From contig DVKG01000009.1 in assembly GCA_018716135.1 (NCBI GenBank), forward strand, positions 65,602 to 129,601: a stretch of DNA of 64,000 bases, read 5' to 3'. The notes beneath the pieces are model-generated. The model was not told the origin of the DNA. It saw only the letters and a list, made by a program, of their open reading frames with translations, and did no database searches. Shown piece by piece: positions 8,168 through 17,152 of this stretch. The position numbers and the translations under genes are program-made. The stretch's first letter is position 1. Every line of letters begins with the position of its first letter. Source of the stretch: Scybalosoma faecavium (GTDB taxonomy: Bacteria; Bacillota; Clostridia; Christensenellales; Christensenellaceae).

Positions 8168-9001
8168 TTATTTAGCGCTTCTGCGCTTGACGATAAACTT
8201 GGACGTCGGATTCTTTGTCTTTCTCGTCTTGTAACCCAGAGCAGGCTTACCCCAGGGAGTAACAGGGCCGGGACGGCCAACGGGAGACTTACCTTCACCA
8301 CCGCCGTGGGGGTGATCGCAGGGGTTCATGACGGAACCGCGAACTGTCGGACGAACGCCCATGTGGCGCTTTCTGCCTGCTTTACCGAGGTTTATGTTCT
8401 CATAGTCAAGGTTGCCTACCTGACCGATGGTCGCCTTCGCCTCTACGGGGATCATGCGAACCTCTGTGGAGGGCAGTCTTACCTGAGCGTAAGCGCCTTC
8501 CTTAGCCATCAGCTGAGCTGCGTTGCCTGCGCTGCGAACGAGCTGCGCGCCTTTGCCGGGCTTAATCTCGATGCAGTGTATCATTGTACCTACAGGTATA
8601 TTCTTTATCTTCAAGCAGTTGCCGGGCTTGATGTCTGCGTTTTCGCCGGATACGATTGTGTCTCCAACCTTAATTCCCAGAGGAGCGATGATGTAGCGCT
8701 TTTCGCCGTCTGCATAATTGAGCAGTGCGATGTTTGCGCTGCGGTTGGGATCGTATTCGATAGTAGCAACCTTAGCGGGAACGCCGTCTTTATTGCGCTT
8801 GAAGTCGATGATTCTGTACTTGCGCTTTGCGCCGCCGCCGATGTGACGGACTGTTATGCGACCGTGTACGTTTCTGCCGCCCGATTTCTTGAGCGGAGCG
8901 AGCAGCGACTTCTCAGGAGTTGTAGTTGTGATTTCCTCAAAAGCGGATACGGACATGAAACGTCTGCCCGGAGAAGTCGGATTATACTTTTTAATAGCCA
9001 T
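8168..9001 (-). CDS. rplB: 50S ribosomal protein L2
   Basis: Central 23S rRNA-binding protein needed for subunit association and peptidyl transfer. The 277-aa length is normal. It begins MAIKKYNPTSPGRRFMSVS and ends with the L2 signature MNPCDHPHGGGEGK, in which the histidine of DHPHGGG is the conserved functional residue. It follows rplW after 13 bases. Confidence 0.98.
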   Translation of the reverse strand: MAIKKYNPTSPGRRFMSVSAFEEITTTTPEKSLLAPLKKSGGRNVHGRITVRHIGGGAKRKYRIIDFKRNKDGVPAKVATIEYDPNRSANIALLNYADGEKRYIIAPLGIKVGDTIVSGENADIKPGNCLKIKNIPVGTMIHCIEIKPGKGAQLVRSAGNAAQLMAKEGAYAQVRLPSTEVRMIPVEAKATIGQVGNLDYENINLGKAGRKRHMGVRPTVRGSVMNPCDHPHGGGEGKSPVGRPGPVTPWGKPALGYKTRKTKNPTSKFIVKRRSAK

Positions 9002-9014
9002 TATTAGTTTCCTC

Positions 9015-9311
9015 CTACTGTACCATACCCTCGAAGAACTCGATTCCCTTGGAGTCCTCTTTGAGCGTTACGTACGCCTTCTTTACCTCGGGCGTTTTGC
9101 CGACGTAGCGACCCTGACGCTTCCACTTGCCCTGAGTGCGAACTGTATTCACACTGGCAACCTTAACGTCGAATATCTCTTCGATTGCCTGTTTTATCTG
9201 CGTCTTGTGCGCGTTTACATCCACCTCAAAGGTATATCTCTTGCCCGCGATATGATCGTAGCTCTTCTCTGTGAGGATGGGTCTCTTTATAATATCATGT
9301 TTGAATTTCAT
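9015..9311 (-). CDS. rplW: 50S ribosomal protein L23
   Basis: Tunnel-exit protein and main docking site for trigger factor and SRP. The 98-aa product starts MKFKHDIIKRPILTEKSYDH and has AIEEIFDVKVASVNT and GKWKRQGRY, all typical. Its start overlaps the rplD stop by one base (TAATG). Confidence 0.97.
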   Translation of the reverse strand: MKFKHDIIKRPILTEKSYDHIAGKRYTFEVDVNAHKTQIKQAIEEIFDVKVASVNTVRTQGKWKRQGRYVGKTPEVKKAYVTLKEDSKGIEFFEGMVQ

Positions 9312-9934
9312 TATGCGTAAACCTCCTCGAGTCTCTTCGCAGCATCCTGTGTGATAACGAGTTTGTCAGCGTTTACGATGTCGTATACGTTGAGCTCGCC
9401 GGTCGTCGCCGCCTTTACGCCGGGCAGATTGCCGGATGCACGCACGACCGCCTCATCTTTATCACTCGTAATGATGAGCGCCTTCTTCGTTGCGCCGATG
9501 TTCTTGAGCACGCCGACCATTTCCTTTGTCTTGGGCTGTGCAAGAACAAGCGCATCAAGAACGATCATATCCTCCGCCGCTACCTTGCCTGAAAGCGCGG
9601 AGAGCATTGCCAGCTTTTTGACCTTCTTGTTTACTTTTTTGTAATATGTTCTCGGCTTGGGGGCAAACACTACGCCGCCGCCTGTCCACTGCGGAGAGCG
9701 GATGGAGCCGTGGCGTGCGCGGCCTGTGCCCTTCTGTCTCCAGGGTTTAATGCCGCCGCCTCTCACTTCGCTTCTGGTGAGAGTGCATTGCGTGCCCTGT
9801 CTTTTAGCAGCGAGGTGCGCTACTACTACCTCATGGATAGCCGTTTCGTTTACCTCTACGCCGAATACGTCATCGCTCAGGACGATTTCGCCGGCTGCGC
9901 TGCCGTCTGTCTTTAGCATTGTAATCTTAGGCAT
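9311..9934 (-). CDS. rplD: 50S ribosomal protein L4
   Basis: Tunnel-constriction protein; in enterobacteria it also represses the S10 operon by acting on the mRNA leader. The 207-aa product has the extended rRNA-binding loop (KQRGTQCTLTRSEVRGGG-type region, read here as KRQGTQCTLTRSEV, KPWRQKGTGRARHGS). It follows rplC after 28 bases. Whether it regulates the structured leader upstream of rpsJ cannot be told from sequence. Confidence 0.97.
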   Translation of the reverse strand: MPKITMLKTDGSAAGEIVLSDDVFGVEVNETAIHEVVVAHLAAKRQGTQCTLTRSEVRGGGIKPWRQKGTGRARHGSIRSPQWTGGGVVFAPKPRTYYKKVNKKVKKLAMLSALSGKVAAEDMIVLDALVLAQPKTKEMVGVLKNIGATKKALIITSDKDEAVVRASGNLPGVKAATTGELNVYDIVNADKLVITQDAAKRLEEVYA

Positions 9935-9962
9935 GTCTAGCTTCCTCCTTTCAAAAGCGATT

Positions 9963-10592
9963 TTAAGCCTTTACGCTTTTCTTTATTGTGACGAGCTGAC
10001 CGTTAGCGCCGGGGATAGCGCCCTTGATGAGCAGCATGTCCTTTTCTGCATTAACCATGACAACTTCAAGGTTTTGAATTGTTACGCGTTCCACACCTGT
10101 GTGGCCGGGGAGCTTCTTACCCTTGAAAACCTTGCCGGGATAAGAGCAAGCGCCCATAGAACCGGGACGGCGATGATATCTGGAGCCGTGCGTCATGGGG
10201 CCTCTGTGCTGACCATGGCGTGCGATAACGCCCTTGAAGCCGCGGCCTTTGGAGATGCCTGTTGCGTCAACCTTGTCGCCCTCTGCGAAAACGTCGACTT
10301 TCAGCTCCTGGCCTACTTCGTATTCAGCAACGTCATCCGTGCGGAATTCGCGGAGATAACGCATAGGCTCTACGCCCGCTTTCTTAAAGTGACCTGCCTT
10401 AGGCTTGTTTACGAGCTTAACACGAATTTCACCGAAACCGAGCTGAAGCGCATTGTAACCTTCACCCTCTACCGTCTTCTTCTGAACTACTACGCAGGGG
10501 CCGGCTTTTACGACTGTAACGGGGAGCAGCGTACCGTCTTCTTTAAAGACCTGCGTCATTCCCACTTTTGTGCCTATAATTGCTTTTAGCAT
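9963..10592 (-). CDS. rplC: 50S ribosomal protein L3
   Basis: Early assembly protein near the peptidyl transferase centre. The 209-aa product begins MLKAIIGTKVGMTQVF and contains GISKGRGFKGVIARHG and HGSRYHRRPGSMG, including the Gln-bearing loop (HGQHRGP) that is methylated in some bacteria. It follows rpsJ after 20 bases. Confidence 0.97.
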   Translation of the reverse strand: MLKAIIGTKVGMTQVFKEDGTLLPVTVVKAGPCVVVQKKTVEGEGYNALQLGFGEIRVKLVNKPKAGHFKKAGVEPMRYLREFRTDDVAEYEVGQELKVDVFAEGDKVDATGISKGRGFKGVIARHGQHRGPMTHGSRYHRRPGSMGACSYPGKVFKGKKLPGHTGVERVTIQNLEVVMVNAEKDMLLIKGAIPGANGQLVTIKKSVKA

Positions 10593-10612
10593 GTTTACCC
10601 TCCTAACGCCCC

Positions 10613-10921
10613 TTAGAGCTTGATTTCGATATCGACGCCTGCCGGGAGGTCGAGTCTCATCAGAGCATCTGTCGTCTTGGAGTTTGCCTCCAGTATGTCG
10701 ATTAACCGCTTGTGCGTCTTAATTTCGAACTGCTCGCGGGAATCCTTGTACTTGTGTGTCGCTCTCAGGATCGTAACGATTTCCTTCTGCGTAGGCAGCG
10801 GGATCGGACCGGAGATCTTCGCGCCTGTGCGTTTAGCCGTCTCTACAATCTTGGACGAGGACTGATCAATTAAGTTGTGGTCATAAGACTTTAGCTTAAT
10901 TCTGATTCTTTGGCTTGCCAT
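10613..10921 (-). CDS. rpsJ: 30S ribosomal protein S10
   Basis: First gene of the operon. S10 sits in the 30S head and, with NusB, takes part in antitermination in many bacteria. The 102-aa product starts MASQRIRIKLKSYDHNLIDQ and contains GPIPLPTQKEIVT and FEIKTHKRLIDI, the family signature. The ATG is preceded by AAGGAGGAAC, and the promoter is about 220 bases upstream. Confidence 0.98.
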   Translation of the reverse strand: MASQRIRIKLKSYDHNLIDQSSSKIVETAKRTGAKISGPIPLPTQKEIVTILRATHKYKDSREQFEIKTHKRLIDILEANSKTTDALMRLDLPAGVDIEIKL

Positions 10922-11132
10922 TATTTATTGTTCCTCCTTCATAGCATCCTGTACACGCATCCGTGCGTGTCACATCATTTTTTTAGGCACGAATCATTCC
11001 GATTGTGCCGCATGGAGCGCTGAGATCTTTGCTCAGCTTGGTAGACAGAAGTTACCCGGCATGGCTACCGGCAATCTTCCGCGTCAACCCTCTCTCGCGC
11101 AGACATAGCACACCCGTCTATCGTCACGCGCG
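10922..11132 (-). promoter_or_regulatory. structured 5' leader of the S10 operon mRNA
   Basis: About 210 untranslated bases lie between the promoter and rpsJ. On the transcribed strand I see three simple hairpins: ACACGC/GCGTGT (10953-10970, just before the ribosome binding site), GGCAC-AATC/GATT-GTGCC (10986-11009) and CTGAG/CTCAG (11020-11036). None is followed by a U-run, so they are not intrinsic terminators. A role in autoregulation by a ribosomal protein is an inference from other bacteria. I did not recognise a named leader family. Confidence 0.5.
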
Positions 11133-11138
11133 AAATTT

Positions 11139-11167
11139 ATTTTATCACATACAAACGCCGTTTGCAA
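11139..11167 (-). promoter_or_regulatory. promoter of the S10-spc operon
   Basis: On the minus strand, TTGCAA at 11162-11167 and TAAAAT at 11139-11144 are separated by exactly 17 bases, a good match to the sigma-A consensus. The region upstream is A/T-rich, as expected for a strong promoter. Confidence 0.7.
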
Positions 11168-11261
11168 CCCTTTTTTTAACCTTTTATACTAAAAATAACT
11201 CTAAGAGATAGCTTTCCATCCTTTTCCCCTTTCCTATTTTCTATTTTTGCTTTTTTATTTA

Positions 11262-11291
11262 AATAAAAAAGAAGTGCGCCGTGTGCGCACC
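11262..11291 (-). terminator. rho-independent terminator after the anti-sigma gene
   Basis: On the minus strand GTGCGC and GCGCAC form a hairpin closed by a short loop, followed by a run of Ts (TTCTTTTTT). It lies about 25 bases after the stop codon of the gene at 11314-12615. Confidence 0.8.
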
Positions 11292-11313
11292 TCCATCATT
11301 TTATTCTGATTTA

Positions 11314-12615
11314 TCACGCCGCATGATGCTCATCGCTATGATGACTCTGCGCCGCAGACGAGCTGCCGCTCGCTTTTTCTGTTTCATATTCTATAATCGC
11401 GCCTGTTTTGCCGTTTATCTCAATGCTGTATTCCGTACCTCCGGACACGAATTCTACTTCATAGTTTCCGTCGTCCGTCTCTATCTCAAGCTCTGTGATT
11501 TCCGCTTCTGTTTTGCCCGCTTTTTCTAAAGCTGCCTTTTTAGCTTCTTCAACCGTCACTTTCATGCTTGACGAGCTCTGGTTTGCTTTCGACGCTTTAT
11601 GAGAATGATCTGATTTTTCTTTGCTGCATTCTATTACATCTCCGTTGTCGGCGGCTATTTCATATTCATACTCTTGACCGCTATAGCAGAATTCGACCTC
11701 ATAGACCATTTTTCCGTCTTCGCTGTCCATCCCGACTTCCTGACATGTAATGTCCGTCTCTTTTAAGCCCGCGTCCTTCAGCGCTATCTCAAGAGCTGAT
11801 TCAGAGCCTATATAAGCCTTTTCGCTCGCATTTCCCGTCTTGCTCACCGACGTTATTGCATCTCCGCGTGAGGATATAACGAGATTTATCTCATGGATAG
11901 AAAGCTTCGCCAGCTCAGACGCCACCAGCGTCGGATCTTCCTGAGTCACGTCATATATCAGCTGCGCCTTTGCATGTGTAATAGCGCATTCATCCGCCAG
12001 AGCCATTACTTTTTCGTTCTCCGTCATGGTCTGCGTCATCACTGATCCATTGAGCGAATATGCGTTCATAAGTTCTTCAATCTCGCTCGCCAGCTTGCTT
12101 TGAAGCTCTTTGCATCTCGCGTCGTCAGCATTTTCTACTGATATAAGCACAGAATTGGCCAGCTCGTCTATATAGCCGTTTTTCAGCATAGCGCCTATTA
12201 TCGCATTCACCGCAACCTTGAGATCCGTCCCCTTCAGATCCATATCATCAAGCATATCCTTCGCGTCTTCATTCAAGGTTTTTACTTCTACCACATGGTC
12301 TCCGTCGTCTATATTCAGCTCCAAGCTCGGATTTACATCGAGCGCTACAATAGCGTCAACCGCAGCCGTTTGCGTGCCGCCGCCCGATCCAAACGCCAAA
12401 ACTCCCGCCACAACCAGGACTATCGCTGCTGCTCCTGCGATAACTCCCCGGAAAAACGGCGGTATTCTCTTTTTTCTCTTTTTGCTGCCTTCTGAAATGT
12501 CTGTCATGTTAGAAGCCTCCTGATTTTTAAGATCAGAGAGTATGTCATCCAATATGTCAGGTACTGAATTGTCCACGGCAGCCTTCAGTCTGTCTTCAAT
12601 GTTATCGTGCTTCAT
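11314..12615 (-). CDS. RsgI-like transmembrane anti-sigma factor with two PepSY domains
   Basis: A 433-aa single-pass membrane protein. Residues 1-50 are cytoplasmic and charged (MKHDNIEDRLKAAVDNSVPD), residues about 52-76 form the membrane segment, and outside it DAIVALDVNPSLEL (87-100) matches the RsgI middle domain. In clostridial RsgI proteins the Asn-Pro bond in this motif has been reported to undergo autoproteolysis, and N95-P96 is present here. Two PepSY-like repeats follow (about 263-340 and 352-415), then a Ser/His-rich tail. It overlaps the ECF sigma gene by 4 bases (ATGA), so it very likely holds that sigma inactive. The cytoplasmic part does not look like the usual RsgI N-terminal domain that binds SigI. 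The signal sensed is unknown. Confidence 0.75.
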   Translation of the reverse strand: MKHDNIEDRLKAAVDNSVPDILDDILSDLKNQEASNMTDISEGSKKRKKRIPPFFRGVIAGAAAIVLVVAGVLAFGSGGGTQTAAVDAIVALDVNPSLELNIDDGDHVVEVKTLNEDAKDMLDDMDLKGTDLKVAVNAIIGAMLKNGYIDELANSVLISVENADDARCKELQSKLASEIEELMNAYSLNGSVMTQTMTENEKVMALADECAITHAKAQLIYDVTQEDPTLVASELAKLSIHEINLVISSRGDAITSVSKTGNASEKAYIGSESALEIALKDAGLKETDITCQEVGMDSEDGKMVYEVEFCYSGQEYEYEIAADNGDVIECSKEKSDHSHKASKANQSSSSMKVTVEEAKKAALEKAGKTEAEITELEIETDDGNYEVEFVSGGTEYSIEINGKTGAIIEYETEKASGSSSAAQSHHSDEHHAA

Positions 12616-13178
12616 TCCGACACCTCCAGTTTCGCGCGGAGCTTTTTGAGTGCTCTGTTATATTTTGACAACACTGTGTTCACAGATAACTCCATCACAG
12701 ACGCAATCTCTCTATGTTTAAATCCGGCTACGGCATGCAGCATGACTATCTGCCTTTCGTCATCCTTGAGCTCTGATATCGCCGCCTCCAGCACGACCTT
12801 ATCCTCAGTCGCAGGGATCTTCCCCTCCGCCACGAAAAGCTTTATCGTCTCTTCGCCTGAATCTGTTGTTCTGGCACGGCTTCTGAGCTTCATAAGAGCC
12901 AGATTACGCACTATGGTCAGCAGCCACGCCATAGGCGTCCCCTTCGGCGTATAAATCGCAGCCGCTTGAAAAGCCTTGATATACGCATCGTGCATTACAT
13001 CCTGCGCGTCGTGCGCGTTTTTTAGTATAGACAGCGCAAAGCCATACACCTGACTCTTGCTCAGCTCATAAAATTCCTCCATTGCGCCAACCTTGCCCTG
13101 CGCCATGGAACTTAGAGCCGCTTCCAGCTGTACGTCCCGCTTTTCCCTCTCTTTGTCTGTAATCGTGAAGAATACCAT
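12612..13178 (-). CDS. ECF-type RNA polymerase sigma factor
   Basis: 188 aa from the ATG at 13176-13178. A GTG six bases upstream (13182-13184) is also possible, since AGGGGG could serve either start. Region 2 is seen as ALSILKNAHDAQDVMHDAY and KAFQAA, and region 4 as a helix-turn-helix, KHREIASVMELSVNTVLSKY, ending RALKKLRAKL. There is no region 3 between them, which defines the ECF class. It is translationally coupled to the anti-sigma gene downstream. A TATAAT-like -10 lies upstream near 13285 but no convincing -35, so it may be transcribed by its own product. Confidence 0.88.
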   Translation of the reverse strand: MVFFTITDKEREKRDVQLEAALSSMAQGKVGAMEEFYELSKSQVYGFALSILKNAHDAQDVMHDAYIKAFQAAAIYTPKGTPMAWLLTIVRNLALMKLRSRARTTDSGEETIKLFVAEGKIPATEDKVVLEAAISELKDDERQIVMLHAVAGFKHREIASVMELSVNTVLSKYNRALKKLRAKLEVSE

Positions 13179-13324
13179 GAGCACTCTTCCCCCTCTGTCA
13201 TAGAGTAAATGCTTCTGAACTACTTTTTATTGCACAGCAATTTATTTTTTCTCAGCATTTTTTTATTTATATATTATATCACACCTTTTTCTCACAAACT
13301 ATACGATTTTTTTGTTAAGCTTCA

Positions 13325-13357
13325 TAAAAATAAGAGATCGGCGAACGCCAATCTCTT
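13325..13357 (-). terminator. rho-independent terminator after the NlpC/P60 gene
   Basis: On the minus strand an 11-bp stem (AAGAGATTGGC with GCCGATCTCTT, tetraloop GTTC) is followed by ATTTTTAT. It lies 20 bases after the stop of the gene at 13377, and it separates that gene from the sigma factor operon. Confidence 0.85.
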
Positions 13358-13376
13358 AATACTCAAGTCTTTATTC

Positions 13377-15053
13377 TCATTCAAAAATTCTGCAGCCGTG
13401 TTTGAAATGAGATACCCAATAGCTGTTTTTGCTTATGTTCTTTGCGATTCTGATTACGCCGTCGCTGGACGATGCGTCGATCATCATATCGTCTCCGAGA
13501 GAGATGCCCACGTGACCCGAGAAGCAGATTATATCGCCTGCTCTAAGATCTTTCATGCTGGATATCTTAGTATAAGTCGTCAAGCTTCCCCATGTAGAAG
13601 AAGTCATATACTTGATACTATAACCCGCATTGTTGAGTGACCAATAGACAAATCCGGAACAGTCGAATACGTTCGGTCCTTTGCCGCCGAGCACATACGG
13701 ATAGCCGAGCTTGCTCTTTGCTACGGAAATGAGCTTCTGTATCATCGCTTTTGATTCCGCGGATACTTCGCCGTCTATCGTTACATCCTCATCGTTAATG
13801 TCCGGATCAGAGCCGGAGCCCACGTCGCTGTCTGTCTCGCCCGTCTCCGTGCCCGTTCTCGGGTTGAGCTTAAATGCGATGTCCGCTGTCGCCGTGCTGT
13901 CCGAGCCGTCGTCCACCGTCAGCTTTGCAGTGAATTTTCCGGGAACGTATTCCTTGCCCAATCTCCATACGGCGCTCATTCTCGTGCCTTCCATCTTCTC
14001 GTTGCTGAGAAGAGTAGCCACTTTGTCGCCTTCAGAGTCATTAATGACCAAAGTCACCTTTGCGCCGGTCTTCGCCGAAATTATGAACGTCGGGTTTCCG
14101 TCCTCGTTAGGCGTGACGTTTTCCGTTATCATTTCAAATCCGTCGATTTTAGCAGTTGTGCCGGGCGTAGAAGTCGCTGCGGCAGATGCTGTTGCCGTCG
14201 CGATAGGAGTAGCGGTCGCAGCAGGGGTCTCGGTCGGCTCAGGTTCTGCGCTTTCCGACGCCGTGCTGTTTTCGGCCGCTTCGCTTACCGGAATGCTGTA
14301 GTTCTTCGTCTTTGCAACAGAACTGTCTTTGTAAGCGTTAAACGTTACCTTTTTCGTTCCTGATGACGAAAATTTCAAATCCAGCGACCATGTCTTCGTT
14401 CCGTCAGAATTTGTCTTTCCTGAGCTGGATGAATCCACGGTCTTTCCGTCAGAGACAAATTTAACCTTTGTTACTGTTTTCGGAGTTACGACCTTGCACG
14501 CGACTGTTTCACCTACTTCGATCGTACTCTGCGCGGGAGTAATCTTGTACGTATTGGGCACTGCTTTTACCGTTACATTATATGCCTTTTCCGGCATAAG
14601 CTTTATGCCCTTGTTGTTCTTCGCAGCTACAAACTGCACTTCGTAAGAACCCTTTTTAGTACAGGATACCTCTATAGTCCATTTGCGTACACCGCCTGAC
14701 GTAGTGTACTTAGTCGTTTTGCCAACCTGTGTGCCGTTGATAAAAGCGTGAACGCTAGTTATCGAAGTCGGCGTAGAGAATGTGTACGTCAGCTTATCGC
14801 CGACATAGGCAGACGTTCCGCTCGCCTTTACAGTGTAGGAAGAACTTGAGCTGGCCAGAGTCGCCGACTTAGTCAATAGCTCACTTTCTTCTGTGTTTGC
14901 ACCCGTCGTTTCCCCAGCTATCAGAACTGAGCCAGCCTCCTGCTGCGCTTCAGTCGAAACAACCGTGGCAGTGTCTCCCTCGGCAAAAGCCGCGGCAGGT
15001 GCAAGGCATGTTATGAATGCCATCGTCAGCAATAATGCTGTTGCTTTCTTCAT
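13377..15053 (-). CDS. secreted NlpC/P60 peptidoglycan hydrolase with Ig-like repeats
   Basis: Predicted cell-wall endopeptidase of 558 aa, cleaving stem peptides outside the cell. I start it at the ATG at 15051-15053 (MKKATALLLTMAF) with AGGAGG 5 bases upstream; the longer reading frame adds 22 residues without a signal-peptide start. Order: signal peptide (1-25), two Ig-like repeats (about 60-230), a Ser/Thr/Ala/Pro-rich linker, an FlgD-like Ig domain (about 290-380), then the NlpC/P60 domain. Its catalytic Cys is in FDCSGFV (Cys465) and His in GHVGIS (His514). A single-gene transcript is likely, with promoter at 15090-15119 and terminator at 13325-13357. No wall-anchoring motif was seen. 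Confidence 0.88.
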   Translation of the reverse strand: MKKATALLLTMAFITCLAPAAAFAEGDTATVVSTEAQQEAGSVLIAGETTGANTEESELLTKSATLASSSSSYTVKASGTSAYVGDKLTYTFSTPTSITSVHAFINGTQVGKTTKYTTSGGVRKWTIEVSCTKKGSYEVQFVAAKNNKGIKLMPEKAYNVTVKAVPNTYKITPAQSTIEVGETVACKVVTPKTVTKVKFVSDGKTVDSSSSGKTNSDGTKTWSLDLKFSSSGTKKVTFNAYKDSSVAKTKNYSIPVSEAAENSTASESAEPEPTETPAATATPIATATASAAATSTPGTTAKIDGFEMITENVTPNEDGNPTFIISAKTGAKVTLVINDSEGDKVATLLSNEKMEGTRMSAVWRLGKEYVPGKFTAKLTVDDGSDSTATADIAFKLNPRTGTETGETDSDVGSGSDPDINDEDVTIDGEVSAESKAMIQKLISVAKSKLGYPYVLGGKGPNVFDCSGFVYWSLNNAGYSIKYMTSSTWGSLTTYTKISSMKDLRAGDIICFSGHVGISLGDDMMIDASSSDGVIRIAKNISKNSYWVSHFKHGCRIFE

Positions 15054-15089
15054 ACAGCCCTCCTTTGTTACATGTTGTTTACATACAGT

Positions 15090-15119
15090 ATTATAATACA
15101 GCCTCTTTTCTCTTTTCAA
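15090..15119 (-). promoter_or_regulatory. promoter of the NlpC/P60 hydrolase gene
   Basis: Minus strand: TTGAAA at 15114-15119 and TATAAT at 15090-15095 with an 18-base spacer, about 40 bases before the start codon. Confidence 0.6.
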
Positions 15120-15520
15120 TTAAATAAAGCCTTGTTCAAAGTTTGTTTACTTTTTCCCAAGTGCCTTTATACTTCATTGTCTGTTAGTTAATTTTATTGT
15201 TCTTTTGTTCTCTTTATTTCCGTCGATATTTTTGTATCGTTCACATTTTGTTCACATTATATTTAAAACTGTCCTCTGTTCTTTATCTAAAATTAGTCTG
15301 CAGTGCCAAAAATCCCGTATTTTAGGCATTTTTTACAGGCTGCCCGCAATCGCTTTATTGTGAAATTATTATCAATTTTAGCCTTATAATTACACCTTGC
15401 ATACGAATTAAATTCTGATAACACGCACACAAATTTAAATCTTCCGAAAACATTCATATATTTTTCTGCATAATTAATTATTTATCGCTAATTTTTATGC
15501 CTTTGCAACGACAAAGAATT
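15120..15520. other. non-coding A/T-rich stretch
   Basis: About 400 bases between the NlpC/P60 promoter and the terminator of the purine nucleoside phosphorylase gene. It is rich in A and T, has no open frame with a ribosome binding site, and no hairpin or repeat that I could support. Upstream control elements for the hydrolase gene are possible. Confidence 0.5.
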
Positions 15521-15551
15521 AAAAAACCGATGCAGTTCAATATTGCATCGG
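15521..15551 (-). terminator. rho-independent terminator of the smc-to-punA block
   Basis: Minus strand: CCGATGCA and TGCATCGG form an 8-bp stem with a 9-base loop, followed by TTTTTTAATT. It is 13 bases beyond the punA stop codon. Confidence 0.88.
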
Positions 15552-15563
15552 TTCCGCAGTTTA

Positions 15564-16379
15564 TCATATTTTCGTTAATATTCTGTGCAGCAGCATTTCG
15601 GATTCCGCCGCTTTTCTCCTGCCTATTTCTATAACCTCATCTCCCGAAAGAGCTTCCTCCTGCACGCCTGCCGCCATATTTGTTATCATAGATATCCCGA
15701 GGACGTTCAGACCGCAGTGAGCCGCCGCCACAACTTCCAGAACGGTAGACATTCCCACGGCGTCCGCTCCCAAAGCTCTGAACGCGCGTATCTCAGCCGG
15801 AGTCTCGAAGTTCGGTCCGAGGCAGCCCAGATAAACTCCTTCTTTCAGATCTATTCGCAGATCTTCTGCGCATTCCCGCGCCAGCTCGCAGAGCTTCGGC
15901 GTGTACGCGGCGGACATATCCGGAAAACGCACTCCGACTCTGTCGTCATTTTCGCCCACAAGAGGATTCTTCCCCGTCAGGTTTATATGATCTGTTATGA
16001 GCATTAAATCTCCGCCGTTGAAGCTTTCGTTTATCCCGCCTGCGGCGTTTGTCAGTATCACAGTGTGAGCACCTATAAATTTCATCACCTGTATCGGGAA
16101 CACCGTATCAGAGGCCGCGTATCCCTCGTAGCAGTGCAGCCTGCCTCCCATGCACGCAACGCGCTTTCCTCCAAAATCGCCTATTATCAACTTTCCGGCA
16201 TGAGCAGGAGCTGTAGACATCTGAAAATTGGGAATGTCTTTATAGTCGAGTTCTACCGCATTTTCAACATAATTCACCAAGACGCCCTGCGCCGATCCGA
16301 GCACAAGACCTATCTGTATTTCTCCCGCCTTGTCCTTTATGTATTCCGCCGCCTCCATTAATCTTTCGTAAAGCGCCAT
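15564..16379 (-). CDS. punA: purine-nucleoside phosphorylase (trimeric PNP I type)
   Basis: Phosphorolysis of inosine, guanosine and their deoxy forms in purine salvage. The 271-aa product has the family blocks: GLVLGSAQG near the N-terminus (phosphate site), GGRLHCYEGY, LTNAAGGIN, GPNFETPAEIRAFR, GADAVGMSTVLEVVAA and GISMITNMAAG. It follows trmD by 13 bases on the same strand. rplS, the usual gene after trmD, is not here, so salvage has been attached to the end of a translation/SRP operon. Confidence 0.93.
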   Translation of the reverse strand: MALYERLMEAAEYIKDKAGEIQIGLVLGSAQGVLVNYVENAVELDYKDIPNFQMSTAPAHAGKLIIGDFGGKRVACMGGRLHCYEGYAASDTVFPIQVMKFIGAHTVILTNAAGGINESFNGGDLMLITDHINLTGKNPLVGENDDRVGVRFPDMSAAYTPKLCELARECAEDLRIDLKEGVYLGCLGPNFETPAEIRAFRALGADAVGMSTVLEVVAAAHCGLNVLGISMITNMAAGVQEEALSGDEVIEIGRRKAAESEMLLHRILTKI

Positions 16380-16392
16380 GTCTCTTTCTCTC

Positions 16393-17085
16393 CTATTCCA
16401 TGTTTTTTAATAAATCGGGGCGCACGCGCCTCGTTTTTTCTATCGCTTTTTCTCGCTGCCATTTTACTATATTTGCATGATGCCCGCTCAGCAGAACCTC
16501 CGGCACCTTCAGCCCGCGAAAATCACTCGGTCTGGTATACTGCGGATACTCCAGCAGCCCCGCGGAGTGAGACTCGTCCTCCGTGCTCATGGCATTCCCC
16601 AACACTCCGGGAATATGACGCATCACGCTGTCCAGCAGCACCATGGCAGGAAGCTCTCCCCCCGTGAGCACATAGTCTCCGATAGAGATCTCTCTGTCTA
16701 TCAATTCGTCTATTATGCGCTGGTCCACTCCTTCATAATGACCGCAAAGTATATTTACGGCGTCGTATTCAGCAATTTCACGTGACATGCCTGCATTGAG
16801 CACATCTCCCGCAGGAGACATATATACATTGAGCACGCGCTTTCCATCCTGCTCTTTCGCCACCGCCGCGAAGCAGTCAAAAACGGGCTGAGGCATTATG
16901 AGCATACCCGCTCCGCCGCCGAAAGGCGCATCGTCTACGCGCCTATGCTTATCCAACGTGTAGTCTCTGAAATTTATAAGATTCACCCGCACATGCCCCG
17001 CCTCTATCGCACGCTTGAGCATACTCTCCTCAAGCAGGCCCCGAAGCATATCCGGAAATATAGTAAGTATGTTAAACTCTATCAT
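16393..17085 (-). CDS. trmD: tRNA (guanine-N1-)-methyltransferase TrmD
   Basis: Methylates G37 next to the anticodon, preventing +1 frameshifts. The 230-aa product has the SPOUT-family trefoil-knot motifs: NILTIFPDML at the N-terminus, DDAPFGGGAGML, LCGHYEGVDQR, EISIGDYVLTGGELPAM and the C-terminal LLSGHHANI..WQRE. It is separated from rimM by 159 bases with a possible own promoter, which is unusual because rimM and trmD are commonly adjacent. Confidence 0.96.
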   Translation of the reverse strand: MIEFNILTIFPDMLRGLLEESMLKRAIEAGHVRVNLINFRDYTLDKHRRVDDAPFGGGAGMLIMPQPVFDCFAAVAKEQDGKRVLNVYMSPAGDVLNAGMSREIAEYDAVNILCGHYEGVDQRIIDELIDREISIGDYVLTGGELPAMVLLDSVMRHIPGVLGNAMSTEDESHSAGLLEYPQYTRPSDFRGLKVPEVLLSGHHANIVKWQREKAIEKTRRVRPDLLKNME

Positions 17086-17152
17086 ACTTTCCTTTTTCCC
17101 TCTCGCCCCTTTGCAAAATTCAAAAGTGTTTTTTATCGGTATTGATTGTTAT

